Shown here piece by piece: positions 42,531-52,701 of a stretch of 64,000 bases of DNA. A model generated the notes under the pieces. That model made no database searches. It saw only the letters and a program-made list of their open reading frames with translations, and was not told the origin of the DNA. The stretch comes from Saitoella complicata NRRL Y-17804 (Eukaryota; Ascomycota; Saitoellomycetes; Saitoellales; Saitoellaceae), in contig NW_017567014.1 of assembly GCF_001661265.1 (NCBI RefSeq), positions 1 through 64,000 of the forward strand. Direction: 5' to 3'. The stretch's first letter is position 1. Each line of letters opens with the position of its first letter. Made by a program: the position numbers and the translations under genes.

Positions 42531-45499
42531 AACACCAGCCGCACCCGCACAAGGCGTTTCACTGCGCTTTTGCGCCGCATTTCATATTGAAATGAGCGGT
42601 GCCGTTTCAAATCTCCCGTTAAGGCTATGACACACTGTAAGGTAAAAATAGAAGTGACTGGGATAGGGTGAATTACTGAACAAGTTGTCATAACCTACCC
42701 GATAATGTCTCTATTCAACACTAGCTCTAGAGTCTACTTCTTCATCTCCTTCATTTGTAGATGCCTCCCACTATGAAGACCTATTCCCACGCGTGCCACT
42801 CCCCTGCTCTCCACACCTGATTCAGTTATTGTCACCACACACTTCCGCTTTTTGGAAGATGAGAGCACTCCACTACTCTTCGGTTGTTGCAGTTGACATT
42901 CCTTAAGGTCTGGGAGGTCCTGCTGAGACTGCTCGTTCCATGGTATCTCCTCCAAACTCCTCCACATTGCCTGTACTCTTAACCTCCTCTCTGGGCTTGA
43001 GGTTAGTCCCATCGAAGTACAATACAAGCAACAGTATGACTCTACTAGTTTCTGGTGTGGCTTCTCACTTAACTTCTTCTTTCCGACCTTGCTGTCGGCC
43101 AGTACACAGTCATGATGTGCCCAAGCTTTGCAGTTTGTACACTGCACAATGTCGTTAACATCTTCTGTTTTTAAGTAATTGTCATAGTCACATCTTGTGC
43201 ATTGTAGATGCCAGGGTTCAAAGGAGGGACGCTCTTCGTGGAGATCTGGTTATAGTTGAAACTTCGACTCCATTGCCTCACTTTCTGGGACATCCTGCAA
43301 TGTTGGCAAAACCTTACCATCTGAGTCTGCTTTGAGAATAAATCCATCCCCGCGCAGTATCTTGGACATAGACTCATAGTATCAGTTGTGTGCGACATCC
43401 GCATCAAACAATCTATAAACAACTGTTTTTGATTGCCGCTGGTAGGCCCCCAGATTGAATTTGCATGTCTGTTCACCTTTGCCTTTCAGGATCGATGCAC
43501 CCTTACCATCACAGGCAAGACGTAGACTGGTTTTCTCCTGAGTTTGCAGGCTATCATACTGATATACTAAAGACAGATTCCCAAGCCCAGCACTCCCACG
43601 GACGTATGACAAGAAATGCGTACCCGCCATGTCCTTCCCCAGGATTCTGCCAACGAGCTCGTACTGAACATTTTTGTCCTCGTTGCCCAGGGGAAACAGA
43701 GTGAAAAGAAACGACCATCTCAGTTGTTGCTGCTGGTTGTTACTTGCTGCTTCAAACTCGCAAATGAGAATCCTTGCCAGATGAACGATTGCTGCTTTTC
43801 GAATCGATAGCTCAGGACACCCAGATTGACGACATGCCCGATCCTTCTGTTTTGCCTTGGCGTAGTTGATTGTCTTATACTCAAAGTATGTCTGAGCATC
43901 AGCGTCTGTTCCATCATGAGCTTGACTGAGCAGTTCTTCTGAGTCAGGCTTTGTTGGCACCACATCAAGAGGAGTACTGCTTGGCAGAACAATTGTCTGT
44001 GTCTGCATTGGCCTCACAATCCGGCGACAGTGACCTGATTGACAGACTTTAAAAGTGATCCTTCCTATGGACAAAGAAAAACGGCCAAGACCTTTGTTCC
44101 AAGGCTCATCAAGGAGGTTTACACCTGAAACCAAGTTGCACCACCATTGGATGGGATTGTCAAATTGTCCTTGGGGACTGAGTGCCAAATGCTGGATTCG
44201 TACTCATTTCAAGACTGCATCTTGCTCAGAGAACAATCACTCCTAGAGGTCAGGCAGTACCTCACTCTGGTGGTACTGCTGTGCGATCTGCAAAATGCCA
44301 TGTTAGAAGAGCCAGAACGTTCTCATCAGGCTGATCCAAGGGCTGTGTGTGGTTTTTTTAGCTCTCTTCCGACACCCTAAACCTCAAACAACCAGAACAG
44401 AACTTCCAGTCATGCATCGAACCAACACATGTTCTCACCCATTGGATAGGAAGGTTTTCCTGGCTAAGGATGGTCCAACCAGTGAGTTCTTGGGATTTCC
44501 GGAATTTCACAAATGCCTGGATATAACCAAGTCTCTGTGCCTCATCTCACTGAAATCCACAACGTGGGCAAACCAGGTATCAGGTGCATTGGGTGTGATT
44601 TCCAAGATCGAGAGAAAAGAGCAGTGAAGTGAGCAGCATAATGTCCCACAGTTTCTCCTCCTGCCCACGAGAATAAGAACTGGCACCCAGCGCTGCATAT
44701 CAACACGATAGGTTGAGGTTATGAGAAGCTGTCCGATCTTAAAGAACTTGTGTGCACCATCAGTGATCAAGTGATTATCGCTGCCGTCCGCAGTTGAAAA
44801 CATCTTCCCCAAACATTCCTGCATGAATTTAGTCTAGCAAATGATGATGTTAATGTCTTCATTGATCTTAATCTTTCGCAGCCAGTCAGGACAGTGTTTA
44901 CGAAGGCTTTGCAAGGATTTGAAGAATGAATCGCAGCCTTTGCCATCATTGATTCCAAGACGTTCCTTCGACTTCTGCACTTCATAGCCCAACTTCCCAA
45001 GGTTCATCAATCCTTTGTTGATTGTTCAAGCAGGATCATGGGTGTGTGAACCATTACGAAGTGCTATTGGTGCTGCCCGGGGATTCGCTCTGACAAGCTC
45101 ATCTAGCTGTTTTCCTCAGAGGTCCTCAACTTGGCCACAGGTGGTCAAGCATGATCATGAAATCCGTCATGTTCATCGATGAAGCCCTCGTCATCGGGTT
45201 TAGTAATTGTAACAGACTTAGCCTCACAGGGAATGTGCATAGTCTTAGCATTGCAGCTGGGGAGACCACAACGAACATGATCCAGTTTAGCTGTAGCAGT
45301 AGCACTCCGCTTTGATACGGGTCGCATCGTCCAATTGCATGACTCGGTATTCGTGCAGCAGCAAACACCTACACAGTAACGGGTATACTTCTTGTATATA
45401 CCAGGACGATCAAACGTTGAGGGGCCTGTCTCCCACACCCAGTGAGTTTTATCCCAATTCTCGTCTCCATCAGCTACAGAAGCTGGATGCCTGCAGGCG
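42531..45499 (-). mobile_element. Degenerate Mutator-like DNA transposon with GCM-like and PHD zinc fingers
   Basis: About 3 kb of visibly lower G+C than the surrounding genes, coding on the minus strand. The order is an N-terminal GCM/WRKY-like Cys-His zinc domain, a MULE-type DDE transposase core, a Cys-bearing C-terminal region and a terminal PHD finger. This resembles MULE transposons common in Agaricomycete genomes. The reading frame is interrupted several times, so the element is inactive. I found no convincing terminal inverted repeats; instead, direct repeats with hairpins sit at both edges. A palindrome (CATTTCA-TAT-TGAAATG) lies at 42578-42594 near the left end. Preserved motifs suggest a moderately old insertion. 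Confidence 0.7.
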
Positions 45500-45537
45500 A
45501 CCGCATCCAGCGACGTCACGGGAGAACAAAACACCAA
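42734..45537 (-). pseudogene. MULE transposase pseudogene (GCM-like, DDE, PHD)
   Basis: 45537-45145 encodes RYCVGVCCCTNTESCNWTM and LDHVRCGLPSCNAKTMHIPC ending in DGFHDHA: spaced Cys followed by a final HxH, as in GCM/WRKY-type fingers of MULE transposases. 44824-44507 holds LITDGAHKFF, YRVDMQRWVPVL and HVVDFSEMRHRDLVI, matching the DDE core. The stretch FSWAGGETVGHYAAHFTALF continues this in a neighbouring frame, which shows a frameshift after VPVL near 44690. 44188-43382 encodes a conserved-looking region (GLGRFSLSIGRITF, SGHCRRIVRP). 43201-43019 encodes a PHD finger, CTRC then CTNCKAWAHHDC then CCLYC. At least three stops or shifts separate these parts. Confidence 0.7.
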
Positions 45538-45547
45538 AAGTCCAATT
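45481..45547. repeat. Right hairpin-bearing direct repeat (copy B)
   Basis: Second copy of the 48-base repeat (45500-45547). Its hairpin is GCTGGATGC (45482-45490) paired with GCATCCAGC (45503-45511). Compared with copy A, a base pair in the stem has changed on both sides (C-G versus A-T), so the hairpin is kept while the sequence differs. It ends 30 bp before the start codon of the small membrane-protein gene. Confidence 0.85.
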
Positions 45548-45577
45548 GACCGTCAATACAGCCCCCCGACAACAACC

Positions 45578-45940
45578 ATGGCAGGCTCAAGCCCATCACC
45601 GACGTTTCAAAGTCTATTCTCCTTCTATCTAATCACCGCAATCCTTTCCTTCATCTGGCCTGATGCCTTCACCAGCGCACGAACGACAGCTTTACACATT
45701 CTCATGCTCACATGCTACGTCTTCGCCGCTAACCGACAGACGGAGAGCTCGCCCTACGACGCGATGAAAATGGGCGCGACGATGGCCGAGTTGATATATA
45801 CTGCGGGAGGTGTTGTGTGTTTACCGTGGCGGAAGACATCTTTGGCGTTGTGGTTGGCGCATGGGTTTTTTGCTGGGAGTTTGGTGGGGGAGGTTGGGTG
45901 GAAGAAGTTGAGGGTGTTTGCATTAGGCGGGAAGGAGTAA
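45578..45940 (+). CDS. Small four-helix membrane protein, unknown function
   Basis: 120 residues, single exon, ATG with C at -3 in ACAACCATGG. I do not recognise a family. Four hydrophobic segments can be seen: FSFYLITAILSFIW, ALHILMLTCYVFAAN, MAELIYTAGGVVCL and SLALWLAHGFFAGSLVG. The C-terminus is short and basic (WKKLRVFALGGKE). The small size and packing resemble DoxX-like or tetra-helix ER/mitochondrial proteins, but this is only a shape comparison. Its proximal promoter lies inside repeat copy B, and everything further upstream is transposon sequence. It is convergent with the DHX29-like helicase (88 bp apart). Confidence 0.7.
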   Translation: MAGSSPSPTFQSLFSFYLITAILSFIWPDAFTSARTTALHILMLTCYVFAANRQTESSPYDAMKMGATMAELIYTAGGVVCLPWRKTSLALWLAHGFFAGSLVGEVGWKKLRVFALGGKE

Positions 45941-46028
45941 CAAACCGTTTGCATGCTGTTTCTCTTTTCATTGTGCGGTTATTTACCATCTATAAGCCGT
46001 TACCCGGAACCTTATGCATTTATCTATG

Positions 46029-49000
46029 CTATACGACGATCTGCGTCTTCTCTTCTCCTCCCTTCAACAGCTCCATGCCAATTGCGAGCCACGTCTCCTG
46101 CTCCTCCGCAATGATCTTGCCCGGGTTTCTCCAAAACCTAACTAGCACCTTCTCCATCTGCGTCCTCAAAATCCTCAAAGCAACAAGGGCCCTAGGGTTC
46201 TCCACCGCGAACTTGACTCGATTATGATCAATGAACAACAGTCCCGATAAAGACTTGAACTCGGCCTCACCGCAGAGCAGCGCAACTGCTGAGGCGTCCA
46301 CAGCTCCTGTCTCGAACGCATTGACATTCTTCGATTTCATGAGGGTGTAGTACGCCATGAATTTTGCCTGGAGGTTTCGGCGATCTTGGTAGTTGACGGA
46401 GGAGGGGTGAATGAGCGCCGGCTGGTTCTTCAGCAAAGTCTTCATCGTCTTGGTGTTTAGATCAACCGTTAAGAGACGAGGGTAAAGAGCCATAGCAACG
46501 CAGGACGAAATGATAGGGTGATCATTGATGTGGGTGTTCACCTGTGGCGGCACAGCGAAGAACCCATCACGCACATTCACGAATCGGGACCGACTCATCT
46601 TTTGCTTCTCCGCTGCTGCCAGCGAGACAAACCCAGCGTCCACGACGAGTCTCATATACTGACCCCTTAACTCCTCGATGGATCGAAGGTTCTTCCCGCT
46701 CAAGAAAGATCTTCTACAGAAATCACCTTCTCGATGAGGGTTGTTGTTGCACGTTTTTCTCCAGATATCGTAAGCAGTCCAGACCGTCAAGAAATCGGAT
46801 TCGCCAGTCTTGAAGACCTGCTTAGCAGCATCGGCCTGCTTCTCCATTCCCAAGGGCGTGACGAAAGGTGACTTGGAGGACAAGACAGCAGCGATTGTGA
46901 GTGCGGCATCAAGACACTTGAAGTGAATACCAAGCAAGATCAGCTTTCCGAGGTAGACATCAACAGGCAACATAGCCAGATGTCTACCCAAGGGCGTCAA
47001 ATCCTCCGTGGTCGTTAACGCATCAACCTCCTGCAAAGCCAAGATCGCCCTTCTCACATTATCCGGCGAAGGTGAATCCAGCGCCTGTCCAAGCACCGAC
47101 TCAATCGATCCCTCCAACTTACAGATCTTCACTCTCAACGCAAGATCCTGAAGACTAAGCCTCATGATCTCCGGAATCTGGCTATCGAGCATCTTCGCAT
47201 GCCGCTCCTTCGTGAACAAATGGAAACAGATACCAGGTTGGACACGACCAGCGCGTCCCTGTCTCTGCTTTGCATTTGCCTTTGCCACGAAACATTCGAT
47301 AAGGCGGCTCATCTGTCGTCTCTCATCGTATCTCATCTCCTTATGCTTACCACAATCGATGACGGCGGTGATATCGGGAATGGTGACACCAGTTTCCGCG
47401 ATATCCGTACTCAGGACGATCTTGCGACAGCCCGGTGGTGGAATCTCGAAGGCTTCAGCTTGTTTCTCGCTGGGAATACTAGAATGCAAAGCGTGCAATA
47501 CCCAGAGATGTTCCCTGCCAAACACCTGATGTGCCGAAAGTACATCCAGCAATCGTCGAATCTCTGCCAAACCAGGCAAGAAGACAAGAATAGCCTGAGA
47601 GAACCCGGCAAATTGCTCGTCTGGATCCAGCGCGATCTTCTCCAACAATCTTACAATCAAGTCATAGTTGATCTTGTACTCGTCCATGATATCGAGCGTC
47701 CTCCTGGTGATGGCAGAGTATCCAGTAGCAGAACTCGTAACAGCATCAGTCTCCTCAAGATCCTCTACCTCATCATCGACTTCCTCCCAGTTCGTCACAG
47801 CACCGCCACGATTCATCCTCGCCTCCTTCTTGGCATACCAAGACGTCTCGTCGAGCGCGTATCCCGTAACCTCCAACGCGTCTTCCAAGAAGTACTGCTG
47901 GACGGGGAATGTGCGGCCAGGTACATTGACGATCTTGCACCCTCCAAGATACTCGGAGAATCTCTCCGCGTTGACCGTGGCAGACATAAGGATGACCTTC
48001 AAATCCTTGCGCCTTTGAAGAAGTTGCTTGAGGATAATGAGCAAGAAATCGGAATCAATACTCCGCTCGTGCACCTCATCAACAACCAAGTGCGTTACCT
48101 CCTCCAGCCCATTCTCTCCCTCAAGCATCCTCAACACAATACCAGTAGTCGCAAAGACGAGTCGGGTATTCCTGGTGACCATACTCTCCAACCTGATCGC
48201 ATAACCAACGACACTCTGGCCCCTCTCAATCGCTCCACGCTGTTCACCAAGCTCCTGGCTAACACGCTGAGCCAGCGAAAGCGCAGAGATACGTCTCGGT
48301 TCAGTGACATAGACTTTGCAAGGCCGTCCGCGGGACAAAGAGTGCTCTAACAAGAAGCTTGGTAGCTGTGTTGATTTACCACATCCGGTTTCACCGCAGA
48401 CAATGAGCACTTGTTCTTCCTCGATCATGTTTAAGATTTGTGCCTTCCAGCCCCACATGGGCAGATCTCTCCTCTTCTGCTCCATGATTCTGTACGAATT
48501 ACGGTTCGAGATGCGGTTCCATTCTTGCATGAAGGACTCGACACCCTCAACCTGACCATTTGTAACTTCCTCCTGCGGTGTGGCAGTCCCGGTATCCGTA
48601 CCCTTCACCTTCGCCTTGATTGTCGTGGCTTCCTTCTGTTTGCCTTCTTCATCACCCAACAGCACCTTCAACTTCTTCAACTGCTCCACATCCTCAGCCA
48701 AGGTCTTCCTTCCCTTCTCTTTCTCAAGGTCCTCCCACAATGCCTTGAACGCTTTCGAAAATAGCAAGCCCACCTGACTCTTGTTGATCAGACTCAGTTC
48801 GAACAGGGCGATGGTAGCGATATACGCCCGTGCTGCCTCGGGCTTGTTGATCGCGATAGTTTCCGGCATCTCAAACTCGTCTTCCGCCATGCCCTTATCG
48901 CGACCCCAGCGGATCTTGACACTGGCACGAGCACAGTTACTGTACTTCTTAACGTCGTAGTAAACTGCCGCACCCGAATCCTTCTTCCTGACGGCATCCT

Positions 49001-50405
49001 GAAGCGTTCGCTCAGGCGCATATGGACCAGCAAACTCGAGGATAGTGAAGGTGATCATGGGCGTAGTAGGAATCTCAGGCGGAGGTTCGTTCGCGTAGGG
49101 ATCTTCTAGCAAGAACGACATATCTCCAAGCCCGAGATCGACTTCCTCATCATCTGCCGCAGGTGCAGATTCAGCCGCATCCGCCATCTTCGGAGCCGCT
49201 TCACCTTCTTCGCCCACGACATCAACCGTGTCCGCAGCCGCCGCAGCCGCCGCATCAGCTGCCTCGACTGGATCATCAAGGCTTGCTGCCTCCATCTCCT
49301 TCGCCAACTCCTCCCTCTTCCGCTCCTCTTCCTCCTGCTCAGCTTTCTCCTCTTCCCTCCACATCGTCTGCAAATCCTGCCTCCCGGCTTTAAACAACGC
49401 CCCTGACCTCGGCTTCTCGAACAAATACTCTTCGGCGCACTCTTTGATCCACGCATCGACAGTCTTGATCTCCGCCTCAATATTCTTAACTTCGCGACGA
49501 GCGACTTCGACAGGGTCTTCGTCTTCGGCGCTGGCGTTTAGGCTGCTGGCGAAGGAATCTAGAGCTCGCTTTTTTGCGCGCCCGAGGTTGCGCTGCAGAG
49601 AGAGAAGGTGGAGGGAGAGGGATACCCAAACGGCTGTGGGGTCTTCTTCCAGTTCTTCGTCTGTTGGTGGTTTCACCATACCCTTTATCACTTCCTTCCG
49701 GGACCGCGGCTTCATTTCTTCTTCTTTCTTCTTCAACTCTCTCTTTTTCGATGGAGGCGAGGGCTCTCGGACAGGTGTCGCAGCAATCGGTGTTGGTACG
49801 GGCACATCTCCATATCGAACCGCGCCTTCAAGCTCCTCGGCCGGCTTGTTCACGTAGACCCACTCCAGTGCTTCCTCAACCCCCACGGCTCCCAACTTCC
49901 GTACGGCCTCCTCGATAACCTCATCCTTAACCCCCGCCTTCCTCAGCGTGCCCACAGTGATCCAAGCCTTTTCCACGGCCTTGTCATCCGTCTCGCCATT
50001 TGGAATGGTCGCAACCTCTCCACTAGCCTTCGTCAGCTCCAAGATCCGATCCACTAGTGGTTCTGGTATCCGTATGGTGTCGTACCCAGTCCGTTGTCGA
50101 TTCTCGACTGTTGCAGCATCGATTTGTCGTGCGATGAACCTCTCTGCGGTCTTCCTAATCGAAGTAGCCAATTGCTCCTCTTTTTTCAACTCCTTCTTAT
50201 CTTCCACTTCTTTGGCCTTATTGGCATTCTCCTCGGCGTTCTCCGCCAAAGTCGTAGGCGTAGCAGTACCGGGTGTCGACGTCGGAGTAGGCGTTTGCGA
50301 CGGCGTCTTCTTCGGCTCCGGATCAACCTTCCTCGCAATTGACGTGGTAGCGAACCCTCTCGCCGGATTTGCAGCGGGCTTCTTTGACTTCTTCTTGGGG
50401 CCCAT
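46029..50405 (-). CDS. DEAH-box RNA helicase, DHX29/ucp12-like
   Basis: A single exon of 1458 residues from the ATG giving MGPKKKSKKPAANPARGF; the open frame continues upstream without ATG. A UBA-like domain sits near residues 140-200 (LRKAGVKDEVIEEAVRKLGAVGVEEALEWVYV), followed by a long charged Glu/Ala-rich region with coiled-coil character. The helicase motifs are I GETGCGKST, II DEVH, III SAT, V STDIAETGVTI and VI QRQGRAGR, then HA2 and OB domains. UBA plus DEAH is the layout of S. pombe ucp12 and animal DHX29, which helps 40S subunits scan structured 5' UTRs. A translation-initiation role is inferred. Confidence 0.87.
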   Translation of the reverse strand: MGPKKKSKKPAANPARGFATTSIARKVDPEPKKTPSQTPTPTSTPGTATPTTLAENAEENANKAKEVEDKKELKKEEQLATSIRKTAERFIARQIDAATVENRQRTGYDTIRIPEPLVDRILELTKASGEVATIPNGETDDKAVEKAWITVGTLRKAGVKDEVIEEAVRKLGAVGVEEALEWVYVNKPAEELEGAVRYGDVPVPTPIAATPVREPSPPSKKRELKKKEEEMKPRSRKEVIKGMVKPPTDEELEEDPTAVWVSLSLHLLSLQRNLGRAKKRALDSFASSLNASAEDEDPVEVARREVKNIEAEIKTVDAWIKECAEEYLFEKPRSGALFKAGRQDLQTMWREEEKAEQEEEERKREELAKEMEAASLDDPVEAADAAAAAAADTVDVVGEEGEAAPKMADAAESAPAADDEEVDLGLGDMSFLLEDPYANEPPPEIPTTPMITFTILEFAGPYAPERTLQDAVRKKDSGAAVYYDVKKYSNCARASVKIRWGRDKGMAEDEFEMPETIAINKPEAARAYIATIALFELSLINKSQVGLLFSKAFKALWEDLEKEKGRKTLAEDVEQLKKLKVLLGDEEGKQKEATTIKAKVKGTDTGTATPQEEVTNGQVEGVESFMQEWNRISNRNSYRIMEQKRRDLPMWGWKAQILNMIEEEQVLIVCGETGCGKSTQLPSFLLEHSLSRGRPCKVYVTEPRRISALSLAQRVSQELGEQRGAIERGQSVVGYAIRLESMVTRNTRLVFATTGIVLRMLEGENGLEEVTHLVVDEVHERSIDSDFLLIILKQLLQRRKDLKVILMSATVNAERFSEYLGGCKIVNVPGRTFPVQQYFLEDALEVTGYALDETSWYAKKEARMNRGGAVTNWEEVDDEVEDLEETDAVTSSATGYSAITRRTLDIMDEYKINYDLIVRLLEKIALDPDEQFAGFSQAILVFLPGLAEIRRLLDVLSAHQVFGREHLWVLHALHSSIPSEKQAEAFEIPPPGCRKIVLSTDIAETGVTIPDITAVIDCGKHKEMRYDERRQMSRLIECFVAKANAKQRQGRAGRVQPGICFHLFTKERHAKMLDSQIPEIMRLSLQDLALRVKICKLEGSIESVLGQALDSPSPDNVRRAILALQEVDALTTTEDLTPLGRHLAMLPVDVYLGKLILLGIHFKCLDAALTIAAVLSSKSPFVTPLGMEKQADAAKQVFKTGESDFLTVWTAYDIWRKTCNNNPHREGDFCRRSFLSGKNLRSIEELRGQYMRLVVDAGFVSLAAAEKQKMSRSRFVNVRDGFFAVPPQVNTHINDHPIISSCVAMALYPRLLTVDLNTKTMKTLLKNQPALIHPSSVNYQDRRNLQAKFMAYYTLMKSKNVNAFETGAVDASAVALLCGEAEFKSLSGLLFIDHNRVKFAVENPRALVALRILRTQMEKVLVRFWRNPGKIIAEEQETWLAIGMELLKGGEEKTQIVV

Positions 50406-50820
50406 TGTATATGGTATCGAGGGTGCCTTCAATTAAGGTTTCCTCGGTTCCTCATCTCGAAGTCGCGGATTTCGGGTGACCTGCAGATTGAAGTCACGGC
50501 GCAGCGAAGACTGAACACCATGACAAGGAGAGGGAGGGATTGATGGAACCGCCTGGGACTCATCGACAAGACATGCTTGACTATCGCAGTGAACATCAAC
50601 ACAGACATCTACAGTTCTAGATGAACGTTGCAAGGACAAATCCAGAGAAGAGACACAAGGGGAACGAGACGAAAGATAAAGATAACCAGTATTCTTTGTT
50701 TGCTTGTCTAAAATGCGTAAAAAATCCAAAACCCGAGCTGAAAACGCCAACAAAAAGTTTACCCAATCGTAATAATCAAACACATCCTCTACTCATCCCC
50801 GTATTTGCGCAATGGAACAC
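50406..50820. other. Spacer between helicase start and kinase stop
   Basis: 415 bp on the 5' side of the DHX29-like gene and the 3' side of the kinase gene (both minus strand). No gene recognised; A-rich stretches lie at 50640-50760. Confidence 0.5.
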
Positions 50821-52149
50821 TTAGTTCTTGAGCTGGTTCTCACCAATGACCTTACCCTCAGAGTCAACGACAACCATCTCCTTGACAGCGGGGAGGTAAC
50901 CGTTCTCCTCCTCGAAGCCACGACCGAAGTCGATGGTCTTGGTCATGATCTCACGGAAGTTAGGACCGGGAGCGATCTTACCAACGATGGTCGGGATGCG
51001 GTTCTCGACGCGCTGGGGGACGAGGAGAGGACGTCCGAGGACGGCCTCCATACCCTGGAAAGCGAAGGTGACGGACTCCTTGGCACCACCGGGGACCTTG
51101 GCCTCGTCGAGCATGCAAATGCGGGTGTTGGGGTAGTTCTCCTGGAGGAACTTGGTGATGTTGGGGTTGTAAGCACCACCACCACACATGTAGATGGTGT
51201 CGATCTCGAGACCCTCGGGAGCGTAACGCTTGTAGTGGTCAACGATGGCGGCAGCAGTGATACGGGTGATGGTAGCAACGGTGTCATCGGCGGACATACC
51301 CTTGGCCAAACACTTGTCGATCAACTCGTGGGCGATGGAGTCGCGGAAGACCTCACGACCGGTGGTCTTGGGGGGGTCGAACTTGAAGTACTTCATCTGC
51401 AAGAACTCGTCGACGATCTCCTGGTCGACCTTACCGCGGGCACCCATCTCACCGTCGCGGTCGTACTCGCGCTCACCGTTGGTGAAGTAACGGACAGCGG
51501 CGTCAATGAAGACGTTACCCGGTCCAGTGTCGAAGTCGTAGGTCTGCTCGACACCACCGTGGGAGTCGGGGAGGATGAAGCAGACGTTGGCGATACCACC
51601 GATGTTCTGGCAAGCCCTGAGCTTGGTGGGGTGGTGGAGGAGGAGGGCGTCGAAGAAGGCGATCATGGGGGCACCCTGACGGCCGATAGCCTGCTCAGAG
51701 ATACGGAAGTCGGTGACGGCGGTACGCTTGAGGCGGTTCATGAGGATGGAACCCTCAGCCATGGTCAAAGCGGACTTGGTCTGACCCTCCTCGGGCATGG
51801 ACAAGAGCCAGATGGTCTGACCGTGGGAGGCAACAACATCGATCATGTCGACGGGGAGGTCGGACTCCTTCATGAACTGCTCAACGGCGTCGGCGAAGAC
51901 GTTACCGAGCTGGACGTTGATCTGGGAGAGCTCCTCGGGGGTGGTCTTGTTCTCGAGGATCATGCGCATGATGGGCTTCTTGATCCACTGAGGAAGGGGA
52001 ACCTCTCCGTACTTGACGAGCTCGAACTTGAGGGGGGAGGTGGGGGAGTCCTGACGGAAACGGCAGAGAGCACAGTCAACACCGTCCATGGAGGTACCGG
52101 AGTTGAGACCGAGAACGGTGATGTCGAGGGGCTTGTTTTCGGCAGTCAT
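50821..52149 (-). CDS. Levoglucosan kinase-like 1,6-anhydrosugar kinase (AnmK family)
   Basis: A single exon of 442 residues, no intron, with a strong apparent preference for C- and G-ending codons that suggests high expression. It is an AnmK-family sugar kinase of the actin-like ATPase fold: phosphate-binding [16 protein letters not shown] at the N-terminus, [39 protein letters not shown], the catalytic DTGPGN (Asp207), [10 protein letters not shown] and a C-terminal [11 protein letters not shown]. From memory, these stretches track Lipomyces starkeyi levoglucosan kinase (439 residues) closely. That enzyme opens the 1,6-anhydro bond and phosphorylates O6 to give glucose 6-phosphate. Bacterial AnmK acts on anhydro-MurNAc, which makes little sense in a fungus except when feeding on bacteria. 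It is divergent from a sugar transporter. Confidence 0.88.
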   Translation of the reverse strand: MTAENKPLDITVLGLNSGTSMDGVDCALCRFRQDSPTSPLKFELVKYGEVPLPQWIKKPIMRMILENKTTPEELSQINVQLGNVFADAVEQFMKESDLPVDMIDVVASHGQTIWLLSMPEEGQTKSALTMAEGSILMNRLKRTAVTDFRISEQAIGRQGAPMIAFFDALLLHHPTKLRACQNIGGIANVCFILPDSHGGVEQTYDFDTGPGNVFIDAAVRYFTNGEREYDRDGEMGARGKVDQEIVDEFLQMKYFKFDPPKTTGREVFRDSIAHELIDKCLAKGMSADDTVATITRITAAAIVDHYKRYAPEGLEIDTIYMCGGGAYNPNITKFLQENYPNTRICMLDEAKVPGGAKESVTFAFQGMEAVLGRPLLVPQRVENRIPTIVGKIAPGPNFREIMTKTIDFGRGFEEENGYLPAVKEMVVVDSEGKVIGENQLKN

Positions 52150-52216
52150 CTTGTCTTGCTTTGAGGAAGTAAGCTGGGATGGGGATCAAGAGGTCGGAGG
52201 GAGGGGGGAGTCTGGG

Positions 52217-52225
52217 TTTTTTATA
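52217..52225 (-). promoter_or_regulatory. TATA box of the levoglucosan kinase-like gene
   Basis: TATAAAAAA on the minus strand, 68-76 bp upstream of the kinase ATG at 52149. It is a strong TATA match at a plausible distance. Confidence 0.6.
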
Positions 52226-52284
52226 CGCTCTCGGAACGGGTGGCAGAGTCGCGCGCGGGCCCACCCCAGGAAACTGTGGGACCC

Positions 52285-52300
52285 CGGATAATCCACTCCG
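52285..52300. promoter_or_regulatory. CGG-N10-CCG, possible Zn2Cys6 activator site
   Basis: An inverted CGG/CCG pair separated by ten bases, about 136-151 bp upstream of the kinase ATG and adjacent to a CreA-like GGGGCGG patch. This spacing is known for Put3-type binuclear zinc factors. Chance occurrence in a G+C-rich promoter is possible. Confidence 0.4.
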
Positions 52301-52701
52301 GGGCGGAGACTTCAGAAAAAAAACGGGGCGCTAACAGGAGATGGATCCGGGGACGAGCCGGCCGCGGGCGACTGAGTGCTCGAAGCAAGGGCTGTAACTA
52401 CGAAGGGGGCCGGGCTCAGAGAGGCAAAGTCAGCAGATCGAGGCTGAGCAGTTTCGCCTTCCTGTTCTTTCGCCGCCCGCCTATCCTGACTCAGTCTTCG
52501 CATGTTTTGACTGGGTGGTGCATGCGTGGCGATGGCGGAGGCCTTTCTCCGGGGGGGGGCGCCGGGGAACATCGCTTCTCCGTGGTGTCGCCGCTGTACA
52601 TGGAACAGACTCAGCAACTAGAAATACATTTCAGACAAAAAGATACGCCTACTCTCCCCCTCGACGACCGATCACGTGTGCCCCGTTATAACTCCCCACA
52701 T

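Noticed and set aside
42734-45537. Treating the low-G+C open frames as host genes, including the PHD-finger frame as a chromatin protein
   Set aside because: The frames line up on one strand in transposase order, share interruptions and lie between direct repeats. The DDE core is MULE-like.
50821-52149. Reading the kinase as a peptidoglycan-recycling AnmK acquired from bacteria
   Set aside because: The sequence follows the fungal levoglucosan kinase form and the gene uses host-like codons. No other muropeptide-recycling gene is nearby.
50812-52164. A 450-codon open frame on the plus strand covering the whole kinase gene
   Set aside because: It is an antisense shadow created by the kinase's codon bias, which avoids codons that read as stops on the other strand. 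Its translation is Leu/Val/Gly/Asp-rich with no family features.
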